A stretch of 64,000 nucleotides of DNA from Pseudomonadota bacterium (GTDB lineage Bacteria > Pseudomonadota > Alphaproteobacteria > Caulobacterales > Aquidulcibacteraceae), in the NCBI GenBank assembly GCA_020161405.1, contig JAIUOD010000004.1, positions 248,001 to 312,000 on the forward strand, in the 5' to 3' direction. The position numbers were made by a program, and so were the translations under genes. Below the pieces are notes generated by a model. The model was not told the origin of the DNA and searched no databases. It saw only the letters and a list, made by a program, of their open reading frames with translations. This document shows positions 27,136-35,849 of this stretch, piece by piece. Within the stretch, counting starts at the first letter, position 1. Every line of letters begins with the position of its first letter.

Positions 27136-29088
27136 TCAAATCCCCTTCTGAAAATCGACTTTGAAACCGTCTAATATTTTATCTGGCCTCGAATTATTTG
27201 AGTTAATATTTCTCGGCACCGCAATTGGCGGCTCAATCTTTGCGCGACGTGAAAATGTCGGGTCTTGAAAATATAAAGTTTGAGTGCCCTTTATCGGAGC
27301 ATGCCCCGCCACAAACACTAATACTTCACCAGCTTCTACAATTTGGTCACGTGCATCTTTCCTTGGAGCTTTAAGTCTTAGTGCCTCGTCCACTGTCAAC
27401 AACGGTCGTGATAATTCGTGATAGGCGCGATTAACATTTTGAAGTACTGCGCCAAATCTTGCACCTGATGTTGTAAAATCCTCTTTGATGACTGTCATAG
27501 TTCCACTCATGCCGCTAATCCATTCGGCGGTCTCTAGCCGATTAGGTGCAAATGCAATTCTAACATGGCAATTAGCGGTGATAGTTTCGTCGGTGCCATT
27601 GCCAGTCTCGCGACTTCTAAGCTGCGCCATATCTTGGCACACAATATAAGCTTTGATGCCAAAACCCGCGATAAATGCCAAAGATTCTTGGAACACTTCT
27701 AATCGCCCATATGATGGAAACTCATCTAGCATTAAAAGCAAGCGATGCTTATGAGGCGCTAATGGTTTGCCATTCTGAAATTTTAATTCAGGTCGCAAAA
27801 GCACGCGAACGATTTGATTTAAAATCATGCGAATTAATGGCTTTAGGCGATCCTTATCTTCCTGACGAATGACTAAATATAGGCTATGCGGCTTATCGGC
27901 ATCCATTAAATCTTCAATTTGAAAATCACTTCTACTAATATTCGCCGCTATTAATGGGTCACGATATAAAGCAAGATACGACATTGCAGTTGATAATACC
28001 GAACCTCTTTCTTCTTCATGGCGATTAAGCATGTCGCGTGCTGCAGCTGCCACACCAATATGAACATTCTTGCCATAATATTCTTGCCAGTTTTGCATTT
28101 CAATTTTGTTATCAGGGTCTTTGGGTAGAATTGCGCCCTTCCCAATCAAATGCTGATTAAAAAGCATTTGCGAATAATATTCATCTATCGAACGCGTTGG
28201 GTCTGAAAGTGCCAATGCAACATCAGCCAAATTCACTTTTTTGCCCTTGCGTTTGGCACAGTAATATTCATGCAAAACAACTCCAACTAGAAAAGCATGT
28301 GCAGTTTTAGACCAATGATCATTTAAGCCTTTTCCATCGGGGTCCACCAAAATATTCATTGTATTTTGAACATCACCAATTTCATTCTTGGTTTCAAAGC
28401 GAATGCAATCAAGTGGGTTGTAACCAGCGCCATTTTCTGAAGATGCTGGGTCAAATCTAATAACTACATTATTGGCATGTTGAGCTCGCCAACCTGCACT
28501 CATGTTGAAAAGCTCGCCCTTGCTATCAAGCACAACGCAACTTTCACCCCAACTCAGCAATGTAGGCACTATCAGACTTACGCCTTTGCCAGAGCGTGTT
28601 GGCGCCAAGAGCAAAACATGTTCTGGGCCGTTGTGGCGGAGATAATTTATGTTTCCCTTTTTATCAGTCCAACCACCAACATAAACACCGCCATCGGAAT
28701 TTAATAAGCCCGTTGCTCTAACTTCCTTCTCATCAGCCCAATGTGCCGTGCCATGAATGCCATCATGCTGGCGCGGTTTTCGCGAATTCAGTCCCATAGA
28801 CAAAGCATAGGTCACAAATCCGACTATCAAGGCCAATGCCAAATATAATTCAACAATAGTGAAAAGTTTTTGATATTGATTGCCAAACTTAAATGCCCAA
28901 ATGAGCCAATTAAATGGCATGTAAAATTGGTGCCAGATATGTCTACCAAGTGCATATTGATAGCCTAATTTTTCGGCGAGATATTGGGTGGCGTATGAAT
29001 TACAAAGCAAAATATAAGCAATCAGTAATGGAATACCAATCAAGGCTCCAAATGAAGTTTTTGGCTTTTCATTATGTGCTGCCATCAT
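27136..29088 (-). CDS. traG: TraG/VirD4 type IV coupling protein
   Basis: 650 residues with two N-terminal membrane segments (about 15-30 and 78-98), Walker A APTRSGKG (162-169), Walker B LLLMLDEFPSYGRLE, and the AYIVCQDMAQLRS motif of coupling proteins. It brings the relaxosome to the Trb channel and pumps DNA. It lies between the relaxase and transglycosylase genes on the minus strand, as part of a traJ-traI-traG-transglycosylase series. Confidence 0.93.
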   Translation of the reverse strand: MMAAHNEKPKTSFGALIGIPLLIAYILLCNSYATQYLAEKLGYQYALGRHIWHQFYMPFNWLIWAFKFGNQYQKLFTIVELYLALALIVGFVTYALSMGLNSRKPRQHDGIHGTAHWADEKEVRATGLLNSDGGVYVGGWTDKKGNINYLRHNGPEHVLLLAPTRSGKGVSLIVPTLLSWGESCVVLDSKGELFNMSAGWRAQHANNVVIRFDPASSENGAGYNPLDCIRFETKNEIGDVQNTMNILVDPDGKGLNDHWSKTAHAFLVGVVLHEYYCAKRKGKKVNLADVALALSDPTRSIDEYYSQMLFNQHLIGKGAILPKDPDNKIEMQNWQEYYGKNVHIGVAAAARDMLNRHEEERGSVLSTAMSYLALYRDPLIAANISRSDFQIEDLMDADKPHSLYLVIRQEDKDRLKPLIRMILNQIVRVLLRPELKFQNGKPLAPHKHRLLLMLDEFPSYGRLEVFQESLAFIAGFGIKAYIVCQDMAQLRSRETGNGTDETITANCHVRIAFAPNRLETAEWISGMSGTMTVIKEDFTTSGARFGAVLQNVNRAYHELSRPLLTVDEALRLKAPRKDARDQIVEAGEVLVFVAGHAPIKGTQTLYFQDPTFSRRAKIEPPIAVPRNINSNNSRPDKILDGFKVDFQKGI

Positions 29089-29169
29089 TTGCCCCCGATT
29101 TACATAAATGCTTCATTCCAATTCAAAAAAGAAAATTATAAAGAACTACGCAAAAATTAGGCCAAGTAT

Positions 29170-30879
29170 TTAGCGCCCTCGTCTAACGGGTTTTATTTTA
29201 TTATTCGCGGGGTTTGATTGTTCAATTTTGGATTGGTCATTTTTACTTTGTGCTTTTTCAGCCCTTAGTATTTCAACCGCATCATTAATCGCCTTATCGG
29301 CAAATCTAATTCCAAAATCCTTCGATGCCGCGACTATTACAATCTCACGCTTAAACGCATCGCTTCCATTAATGTGCAACGCCTTGCCCTCAAATTTTTC
29401 TTGCGCCAATGATAAAGCAAGAAAAGCCGCACCCGTTGAAACGGCCTCTACATTGACGGCCTTACCCGTATCTAGAACTTTTCCGCCATCTTTTACGAAA
29501 TAAATTATGTCGCCATTGCGCTGAACAATTGGTTTCAAGTCTTTCAATATAAAATTCCTGGCCTTCACTACATCAGGGCAGTCAAGAATATTCGAAACTA
29601 TGCGACCTCGGTTTCGTTCGTGCGCGCGTAACACCTCAAGTGCTTTTTCATTGCCATTGGTCACTTCGGCTTGAAGGAATTCAGACCATGTTAGCAATGG
29701 ACTTGCCCTCTCTATGTCCTTCTTCTCTTTGGCATAAGTATTTTTATGAAGTTGCCAAACTTGCGCACGTTCTATTGTGAGTTTCTGATATTCCAATTTT
29801 TTGTTTAATCGCCCAAGGTGTCGATTTGTTTTAATTAGTGTTCTTTTAGTTTCAAATGCGGTTTTGATGACCTGCGCCGCTATTTCTCGCTTATTATGCA
29901 ACTCCTCCTTAGCATCGCGTCGGTTCGCGATTGCTTCCACTCTTTGCGATTGAAATTGAGCAAAAAAAGCGTCGGCGGCCGCTTTATCTATTTTAGGCTC
30001 CCTAGCGTAGGTTTTTATTGCCAGGGCCTTCTGCGGCACTTGTGGTGGAGTAAACTCACCTAATTTGGTGGTCAGCGATTTGTACGATAGGCCTCGGTCT
30101 ATAGAACTAGCCTTAACCGCCACCTCCTGCCCCACCGCCTTGATTACAATACCTGCCCCGCGCAATTTAAATTCAAGGCCAAGCTCATTGGCTTTGCCAT
30201 GAAATTCATCCCAAGATTTTGAAGCTTCAAACGCTTCAATTAATTGTTCCTTGGCATTAGCATTAATCCAAGAATGCAAACTTTGAATATTTGCATGGCT
30301 TTCAAATTTCGCTTCTCGATTATGCGTTTGCGCCTCCGCTAATTCGCCATGATTGGTGATCATTAATCCGTGCTTTTTCTCAAGCTCTGTACATGTCCTC
30401 ATAAGAGCATTTTTGTCATAAAATGGCTCGACATTGCGATAGGTCTTTGGGTGCACTTTATTGATGGCAATATGGACATGGTAATGCTCTTTATCGTCAT
30501 GTGCGGCTGAAATTCTTTGGTGTTCTTGTAACCCGATTGAAGCTACTAAATTATCTTCAATATCATTCAAAATTTCACGACCTGGCTTCTCGCCATGAGG
30601 AAACGAAAATATCATGTGATAGGTCTTGTCGGTCTTTGACTTTGTATTCATATCTTGAGTAATCATCATTGCCAAAACTGCGTCACGCAATTCATCGCTT
30701 GGCAAATTAGTGACCCGCACGAAATCAACTCTTGCACCATCACTCACCGCATCAGTTATATAATTTATCAAAGGAGGCCAATCTTGTGGCTGCCGAGTTT
30801 CAGGCAGGCCAACTATATATCCAGCCAAGACTGAAATGCTTGAAGTGTTCACTTTTTTGGTGACACGCTTTGCAATCAA
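29170..30879 (-). CDS. traI: TraI relaxase (MOBP, RP4 type)
   Basis: 569 residues. The N-terminal relaxase domain aligns with RP4 TraI: MIAKRV start, candidate catalytic Tyr40 in INYITD, and the metal motif with His127, His134 and His136 in HYHVHIAIN plus Asn140. The C-terminal third resembles a large polyvalent-protein-associated domain (LKPIVQRNGDIIYFVKDGG). The start is a TTG whose TTGA overlaps the traJ stop, and it is preferred because it reproduces the MIAK start. It nicks oriT and stays covalently on the 5' end. About 100 bp of it are duplicated at 15607-15707. Confidence 0.92.
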   Translation of the reverse strand: MIAKRVTKKVNTSSISVLAGYIVGLPETRQPQDWPPLINYITDAVSDGARVDFVRVTNLPSDELRDAVLAMMITQDMNTKSKTDKTYHMIFSFPHGEKPGREILNDIEDNLVASIGLQEHQRISAAHDDKEHYHVHIAINKVHPKTYRNVEPFYDKNALMRTCTELEKKHGLMITNHGELAEAQTHNREAKFESHANIQSLHSWINANAKEQLIEAFEASKSWDEFHGKANELGLEFKLRGAGIVIKAVGQEVAVKASSIDRGLSYKSLTTKLGEFTPPQVPQKALAIKTYAREPKIDKAAADAFFAQFQSQRVEAIANRRDAKEELHNKREIAAQVIKTAFETKRTLIKTNRHLGRLNKKLEYQKLTIERAQVWQLHKNTYAKEKKDIERASPLLTWSEFLQAEVTNGNEKALEVLRAHERNRGRIVSNILDCPDVVKARNFILKDLKPIVQRNGDIIYFVKDGGKVLDTGKAVNVEAVSTGAAFLALSLAQEKFEGKALHINGSDAFKREIVIVAASKDFGIRFADKAINDAVEILRAEKAQSKNDQSKIEQSNPANNKIKPVRRGR

Positions 30880-31211
30880 ACTGAAGCCGCCTTTCTTCTG
30901 ATTTCATCCATAGTGCTATCAATCTTTTTAAGAACAGCACGAATATCTGAAACCTCAGAACTATCTGCTTTGCTCAACCACAATTTTAACAATCCGCCCA
31001 AACGCCCAAGGTCGCCATTTACTTGTAGTAATTCCATAGCGACCTTACTATCCAACTTGCTCTTCGGCCTATATCCAAGTCCAGCTGACCTCAGAAAAGT
31101 CGAGACTGGAATTCCCGCCTTTTTCGAACGTGAAAGTAATTCATTGCGTTCTTGCTCCGATACCAAAACCTTTATCGGTCTATTGCGATCTTTGACATTT
31201 TCTCTAATCAT
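30876..31211 (-). CDS. traJ: TraJ/MobC-like oriT-binding protein
   Basis: 111 residues with a ribbon-helix-helix-like N-terminus (PIKVLVSEQERNELLSRSKK, then VSTFLRSAGLGYRPKS) and a helical C-terminus. RP4 TraJ binds the oriT inverted repeat and recruits TraI. Here the gene directly precedes traI, overlapping it by 4 bp, and faces a candidate oriT. Its ribosome site is weak. Confidence 0.82.
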   Translation of the reverse strand: MIRENVKDRNRPIKVLVSEQERNELLSRSKKAGIPVSTFLRSAGLGYRPKSKLDSKVAMELLQVNGDLGRLGGLLKLWLSKADSSEVSDIRAVLKKIDSTMDEIRRKAASV

Positions 31212-31309
31212 GGCAAATCCAATTCACGGCAAATTGTTATTCAAACTAAGCACTCAAATAATCGTCGAGCACATAGTGCGAGTAAGAATAGTAATGTGGT
31301 GGCAAAATT

Positions 31310-31345
31310 CATTTTGATGGCCATCATTACACATCTTGCCCTACA
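31310..31345 (+). other. Candidate oriT (inverted repeat plus nic)
   Basis: The palindrome GATGGCCATC (31316-31325) is followed after seven bases by ACATCTTGCCC (31331-31341), which fits the MOBP nic consensus YATCYTG, with the cut expected between G31338 and C31339. It lies in the 315-bp gap between divergent traJ and traK, as in RP4. Its orientation would send traK-traL first and traJ-traI last. The rest of the gap is AT-rich with no gene. Confidence 0.55.
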
Positions 31346-31526
31346 ATTTGCCACAAATTCCTAAGAATTCGACAGGATTCCCCAAATAATTGAAACAATT
31401 TGCGTAATTGCTGATTATAGCGGTTAATTGCGGAAATGAGATTTATTAGGTGGTTTAGTGCGTATTTTTGAATGAATTTAAAATTCCACGAAAATAACTC
31501 AAATACAGACAGGTAGGGAGTAGTTA

Positions 31527-31826
31527 ATGGCACAGAAAATCCGTCCTCGAGTAGCGTTTCATTCAAGGCTTATTGACATCAAATCCATGATTGAAGCCCG
31601 TGAATTTCTTAAAGACATTCACGAAAGATTCTTCCCAAATGGAGAAATCTCCTATCGGCAATTTTGCTATTATGTGAAGGAATTGGAACTTTTGAAACCG
31701 CTTCATTCACCCAAAAAATTGATCACAGCGAGACTAGCAGAAGAGACTTCTGAAGTGCTTCCCCAGGAAAAAGGCACCACATTTTTCCATAGCCCAACCT
31801 TGCAAAATCGTGACGAAGTCTATTGA
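31527..31826 (+). CDS. traK: TraK-like oriT-binding protein
   Basis: 99 residues. The central segment (FLKDIHERFFPNGEISYRQF) and the tail TTFFHSPTLQNRDEVY recall the RP4 TraK core (a helix then SYETFR) and its FxxxPTxxKxxL-like end, a pattern also seen in related accessory proteins. RP4 TraK bends oriT DNA. Position supports the call: divergent from traJ across the candidate oriT and followed by a traL-like gene. The start has AGGGAG at good spacing. Confidence 0.65.
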   Translation: MAQKIRPRVAFHSRLIDIKSMIEAREFLKDIHERFFPNGEISYRQFCYYVKELELLKPLHSPKKLITARLAEETSEVLPQEKGTTFFHSPTLQNRDEVY

Positions 31827-31840
31827 TGGGAGCGTTGAAA

Positions 31841-33001
31841 ATGAACTCATTAAACCTCATTTTGCAGGCTAAAAATGACGTCGGAAAAACATATATCGCG
31901 TCAATAGTGGCTGAATATTTTCAGGCAAAAGGTAGCGAATTTCACGGCTATGATGCCGACAAATCGGAAAGCTCATTTGCCAAATTTGAAGATTTTAAAG
32001 TTGAACCGGTCGAGGTTGTGGACACAGATCATCATTTCAAACTTGAGGCATTCGACAAGGTTTGGGAGAATGCGATTGCCAAAAATCTAGATATAATATT
32101 AGATTCTGGCGTAGATGCTTTCGGACCTTTAGTTCAATATTTTGTCAAAAATGGGAATGATAATTTAAGCGCTGAAAGCAAAAACGAGATAATTGTGCAT
32201 GCGGTCATCGCGGGTGGCGACAGGCTCGATGACACCATAAATGGCCTTGTCACACTCTTCAATAAACTACCGACTAATATGAAAATAGTGGTGTGGCTGA
32301 ACGAATATTTTGGCCCGATTGAAGTTGCTGGTAAACCATTTGAAGAGTTCAAAATATATGAAAATAACCGTGAAAAAATTCACGGGATTATCAAAATATG
32401 CGAGCCAAATTCTGACCTTGTCAAGGCAGATTTGCTCAAGAAAAATGCGTTAAAAATGACATTCAATGAATGTAAAAAATCAGACGAATTTTCGAAAGTT
32501 TCTAAGCAAAGATTTGAAGAATATCGAGGCAAAATTTTTGAGCAACTAGATGAAATTTTTCTTGCTAATGTAACGTCTGAGGGAAGAACCAAAGCGCAGA
32601 AAATCGACGAAACAAAAGAGGAAATGGCTTCTCCAAATAAGACTGAAAATCACACTCAAATTCTAAGCCAAAGCCTAAATGAAGAAACCCTTGCAAAATA
32701 TGAATTTGCAATAAATGCACTCTTTGAAAAGCACTTAGAACAGCTATCATCATTGAATGCCCTGCACTTTAGCGAAGCAAATAAAAATGCTGAAATTGTC
32801 ATTACCCAAGCCGCAGAATACCTAACCAAGCAATTAAACCAGGCTGCAAATGAAATAGCCGCTAGCACATCAAAGCTGCTAGCCGAACAAATTAGTGATG
32901 CAACTAAGGCGGCAGCGGAAGCGAAAAATTCTCGAAATTGGGCAATTTTTGCGGCGTGCGCGCCACTCTTTGCCGCAATAGCTATCACTTTTTTTCAATA
33001 G
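31841..33001 (+). CDS. traL: TraL-like ParA-type NTPase, apparently fused to a TraM-like domain
   Basis: 386 residues from the ATG at 31841, chosen for its GGGAG site and for alignment of MNSLNLILQAKNDVGKT with the RP4 TraL start. The P-loop is a deviant Walker A with KNDVGKT replacing KGGVGKS but keeping both lysines. Residues 1 to about 225 fit TraL. After a Lys/Glu-rich linker, a second region (about 270-386) is a long amphipathic coiled coil ending in one membrane segment (AIFAACAPLFAAIAITFF), the layout of RP4 TraM. It has no separate traM downstream. The fusion is inferred from layout. Confidence 0.7.
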   Translation: MNSLNLILQAKNDVGKTYIASIVAEYFQAKGSEFHGYDADKSESSFAKFEDFKVEPVEVVDTDHHFKLEAFDKVWENAIAKNLDIILDSGVDAFGPLVQYFVKNGNDNLSAESKNEIIVHAVIAGGDRLDDTINGLVTLFNKLPTNMKIVVWLNEYFGPIEVAGKPFEEFKIYENNREKIHGIIKICEPNSDLVKADLLKKNALKMTFNECKKSDEFSKVSKQRFEEYRGKIFEQLDEIFLANVTSEGRTKAQKIDETKEEMASPNKTENHTQILSQSLNEETLAKYEFAINALFEKHLEQLSSLNALHFSEANKNAEIVITQAAEYLTKQLNQAANEIAASTSKLLAEQISDATKAAAEAKNSRNWAIFAACAPLFAAIAITFFQ

Positions 33002-33123
33002 TTTGTGCAAGATACTCAGTTCAAATCAAATTAATTTAATATAACAGCAGAAGCTCTTTTCTTATTTATTTCTTTGAATCGGTCACTTTATAAATTAAAA
33101 TATTTTTCAAATGAGAGCTAGCA

Positions 33124-34722
33124 ATGAATATTACATATGAACTTATGTCTCAAATTAGGCAAGATAAGCGACGTATAAAAATAGAAAAGGCTTTTGATGG
33201 CTTTTGGGTGACAATATTTCAATATGACGGAATTGAAGGCGAACGCTGGTTTTGTGCTTTACTTGATAAATCGAAAGCAAAAGAAGCTTTGAAAAGAAGT
33301 GATTGGGATTTGCATCCCGAAGAAGTTCGTCCTCAATTAATTTCTTATTCGAACTCGGACAAATATACATATAAAAAATATGCACGCGATGGAATTGAAC
33401 CTTTAGTATTTGAAAGATCAATTGGTAACGAAGATTTAATAGTGGAATTGGCGGAAGATTTCAGATTGTATTTCAATCTATTTTATAACGACGAGGGTAA
33501 TCTATATAGAAATGCAAACAATCATCATAATGAAGTTGTTGTTAAAATCACTAAGACTAAAATTGAAGTTCAAAAATCCTTACTTTTAAAATATATTTCA
33601 GTTCGTCAAAAATATTTAGCACTCTATTTTGACCATATTTCGAGGTTCCCTGAATTGTTTGAGAACCCTTTGCCTGAAGATGAGCAGGAGGTTTCATATA
33701 ATTCATTGGACAGATGCTGGATATTTGGCTCCTGTGCAGACTATGATTGTTTGATGTCAGGCCTTCAAGGGAAGATACTAATAAAACCAGAGCCTATCAA
33801 AAAGATGCTTTCGAAACTCGAAAGGAAATTTGTTGAGTTTATTGTAGGGTGCGATGAAAGTGGGAATGAAATCGAGTATTCCTGCGACCCATCTGGCTTG
33901 AGTAATCTTTTCGGAAAAAATCCAGATGCACCAGATTTTTTGAAATGTATTTGCTTCAGAAAAGAAGTGCTAGATAAATATTATCACAACCCAGGTCAAT
34001 TTAGCGTTTCCGACGGCGTTGTTCGTTCCCAAAATGGTTGGTTATTAAGAATGGATAATGACCACAAGGAAGTTGTACTTGTCCATTTGGGTGATTTAGG
34101 GCGTGACCTTCCATATGAAGAGCAATTATATTGGCGTTCGCAAAATATTATTCCTCAAGCTTCTGCAAGCAAAACCGCATTCGCTAGAGATTTCAAGGCG
34201 ATGGCTGCTGATAGTGAACAACCAGAACATCAATTCAAAATCGAATATGAGCGGTTGCAAGAGGAGTGGCTTGAAAAATACGGTTGGAATCTATTTCGCC
34301 CACTTTCTGAAGGCGATAACTATCTATTAGATAAGTTACACGTCCCATCAAGCGATAATCCCGCTGAATTAGATTCTCAAATCATTGCACTTTCTAAAAT
34401 ACTTGTGAACTCGATAAATAGTGTAGAGCTTTTGAAGTTTTGTAACGAAAAAATTGATGCTGGAATGAGTATTGCCGTTTTGGAAGCATTTTTCCTGCAC
34501 ACGTCATACCAAACAAAAGATAGGGACATTAAGCTATTGAGAAACATACAGTCTTTAAGATCGAGCGGTTCGGCTCATAGTAAGGGAGGCGAGTATAAAA
34601 AGCATCTAAAGAAAATAGGGTTTGAAGGTAAGTCTGCAACTTTCATTATCAATGAGCTTATAGTTCAGTCATTGCAGATGTTGCGAACATTGCGAGGTTA
34701 TCTTAAGGGACTTCCTTGTTGA
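33124..34722 (+). CDS. Large protein of unknown function (532 aa), possible defence cargo
   Basis: A soluble, acidic protein without signal or membrane segments. Recognisable features are an N-terminal GIEGERWFCALL block, EDFRLYFNLFYND, several cysteines around RCWIFGSCADYDC and CICFRKE, and a helical C-terminus with SLRSSGSAHSKGGEYKK, which faintly recalls HEPN-like helical domains. I could not place it in a named family. It begins the cargo block after the transfer genes and precedes AbiE, ArdA and the retron, so a defence role is plausible but unproven. It has its own 122-bp AT-rich upstream region. Confidence 0.6.
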   Translation: MNITYELMSQIRQDKRRIKIEKAFDGFWVTIFQYDGIEGERWFCALLDKSKAKEALKRSDWDLHPEEVRPQLISYSNSDKYTYKKYARDGIEPLVFERSIGNEDLIVELAEDFRLYFNLFYNDEGNLYRNANNHHNEVVVKITKTKIEVQKSLLLKYISVRQKYLALYFDHISRFPELFENPLPEDEQEVSYNSLDRCWIFGSCADYDCLMSGLQGKILIKPEPIKKMLSKLERKFVEFIVGCDESGNEIEYSCDPSGLSNLFGKNPDAPDFLKCICFRKEVLDKYYHNPGQFSVSDGVVRSQNGWLLRMDNDHKEVVLVHLGDLGRDLPYEEQLYWRSQNIIPQASASKTAFARDFKAMAADSEQPEHQFKIEYERLQEEWLEKYGWNLFRPLSEGDNYLLDKLHVPSSDNPAELDSQIIALSKILVNSINSVELLKFCNEKIDAGMSIAVLEAFFLHTSYQTKDRDIKLLRNIQSLRSSGSAHSKGGEYKKHLKKIGFEGKSATFIINELIVQSLQMLRTLRGYLKGLPC

Positions 34723-34989
34723 AATTTCGCGGCTTTCAAAAATTCGCCGCTCAATTATAAGGGTATAAATAGCCTATCTTACTAACCACAAAATCACTTG
34801 GTGCCCACTTAATTGGCAATGCCTGCATTAGGACAGATGAATAGATATTGTATCTTTCTCTCAATTTGCCATGTGTACTTACGATCTAATCATCATAAAT
34901 CTGAAATATGACGTAACCATCATATGCATGAAACTTCATTTAGAATTCATGCAATTTTTTAAAGGCTTTTATTAATAAAACTCCCAACA

Positions 34990-35006
34990 ATATACCGCAG
35001 GTATAT
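34990..35006. promoter_or_regulatory. Perfect palindrome upstream of abiE (operator candidate)
   Basis: ATATACC-GCA-GGTATAT, perfect 7-bp arms. A related, weaker copy (ATATACC-ATG-AGTATAG, 35072-35088) lies across the abiEi start codon. AbiEi proteins are known to repress their own promoter through inverted repeats, so both are probable operators. The rest of 34723-34989 contains no gene. Confidence 0.6.
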
Positions 35007-35043
35007 CAATGGCATTAGAAAGAATAATTCACCCAAATTTTCA

Positions 35044-35088
35044 TTGAAAATTATTAATATATATGCTATAAATATACCATGAGTATAG
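35044..35088 (+). promoter_or_regulatory. abiE promoter, probably leaderless, with second operator copy
   Basis: TTGAAA (35044-35049) and TATAAA (35067-35072) are 17 bp apart, which puts the transcription start about at the A of the abiEi ATG (35079). No ribosome-binding site precedes that ATG, consistent with a leaderless mRNA. The second operator-like repeat covers the end of the -10 and the start codon. Confidence 0.5.
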
Positions 35089-35849
35089 AATCAAGCGACA
35101 AACTGAAAACCCTACTATATTCATGGAAGCCCAATACCGTCATGACCTATGCACCATTGCGCTCCATGAATATAACGCCACAACACATGCAAAAGTATGT
35201 TGCAAGCGGATGGGTTGTGCCTGTGGGTAGCGGCGCATTCATAAAAGCTAATGAGAGCGTAAGCTGGCAGGGGGCACTATATACACTCCAAAACCAAACA
35301 GAACTAAATATACATTTAGGGGGATTGAGCGCATTAGAAGAAGAAGGACACACACAGTACCTGAGGATGGGGGAAGAAGCTGTCCAGCTCTTTTCAGAGC
35401 ACAACCAAAAACTCCCCACATGGTTCAAAAATAGTTCTTGGGGCGCAAAGATAGTTCAGATTCAAACAGGCTTTTTGCCAAAAGCTCTTGGCATAAGAAC
35501 AAGCAATATAAAAGGATTTGAAATAAAATCGTCTTGCCAGGAACGCGCAATCCTTGAATGCCTTTATCTTGCTCCTCAAAAGTTAGATTTAATAGAAGCC
35601 TATGAAATATTAGAAGGTATGCGCTCCATGCGCCCAAACATAATGCAACAGCTCTTGGAATCGTGCCAATCTATAAAAGTAAAACGACTATTTCTATTTA
35701 TGGCTGAAAAAGCGAAGCTTCCGATACTCGAACATTTAGATACGGAGAGGCTAGAGCTAGGTTCTGGCGCTCGTGCACTAATTAAGGACGGTTTTTATGA
35801 TGCAAAATACAAGCTGATACTACCGAAAGGATTGGCGCAAAATGCATGA
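35079..35849 (+). CDS. abiEi: AbiEi antitoxin/transcriptional regulator
   Basis: 256 residues with an N-terminal winged-helix region (LRSMNITPQHMQKYVASGWV, then VPVGSGAFIK) and the AbiEi C-terminal domain (ERAILECLYLAPQKLDL...). In type IV AbiE systems this protein neutralises the AbiEii toxin without stable binding and represses the operon. It overlaps abiEii by 8 bp. The pair can act as a plasmid/ICE stabiliser and in abortive infection. Confidence 0.85.
   Translation: MSIESSDKLKTLLYSWKPNTVMTYAPLRSMNITPQHMQKYVASGWVVPVGSGAFIKANESVSWQGALYTLQNQTELNIHLGGLSALEEEGHTQYLRMGEEAVQLFSEHNQKLPTWFKNSSWGAKIVQIQTGFLPKALGIRTSNIKGFEIKSSCQERAILECLYLAPQKLDLIEAYEILEGMRSMRPNIMQQLLESCQSIKVKRLFLFMAEKAKLPILEHLDTERLELGSGARALIKDGFYDAKYKLILPKGLAQNA

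Noticed and set aside
31370..31380. Alternative nic site on the minus strand (AATCCTG)
   Set aside because: It matches the MOBP core but would send the relaxase genes first and lacks a palindrome on its 5' side, unlike the plus-strand candidate.
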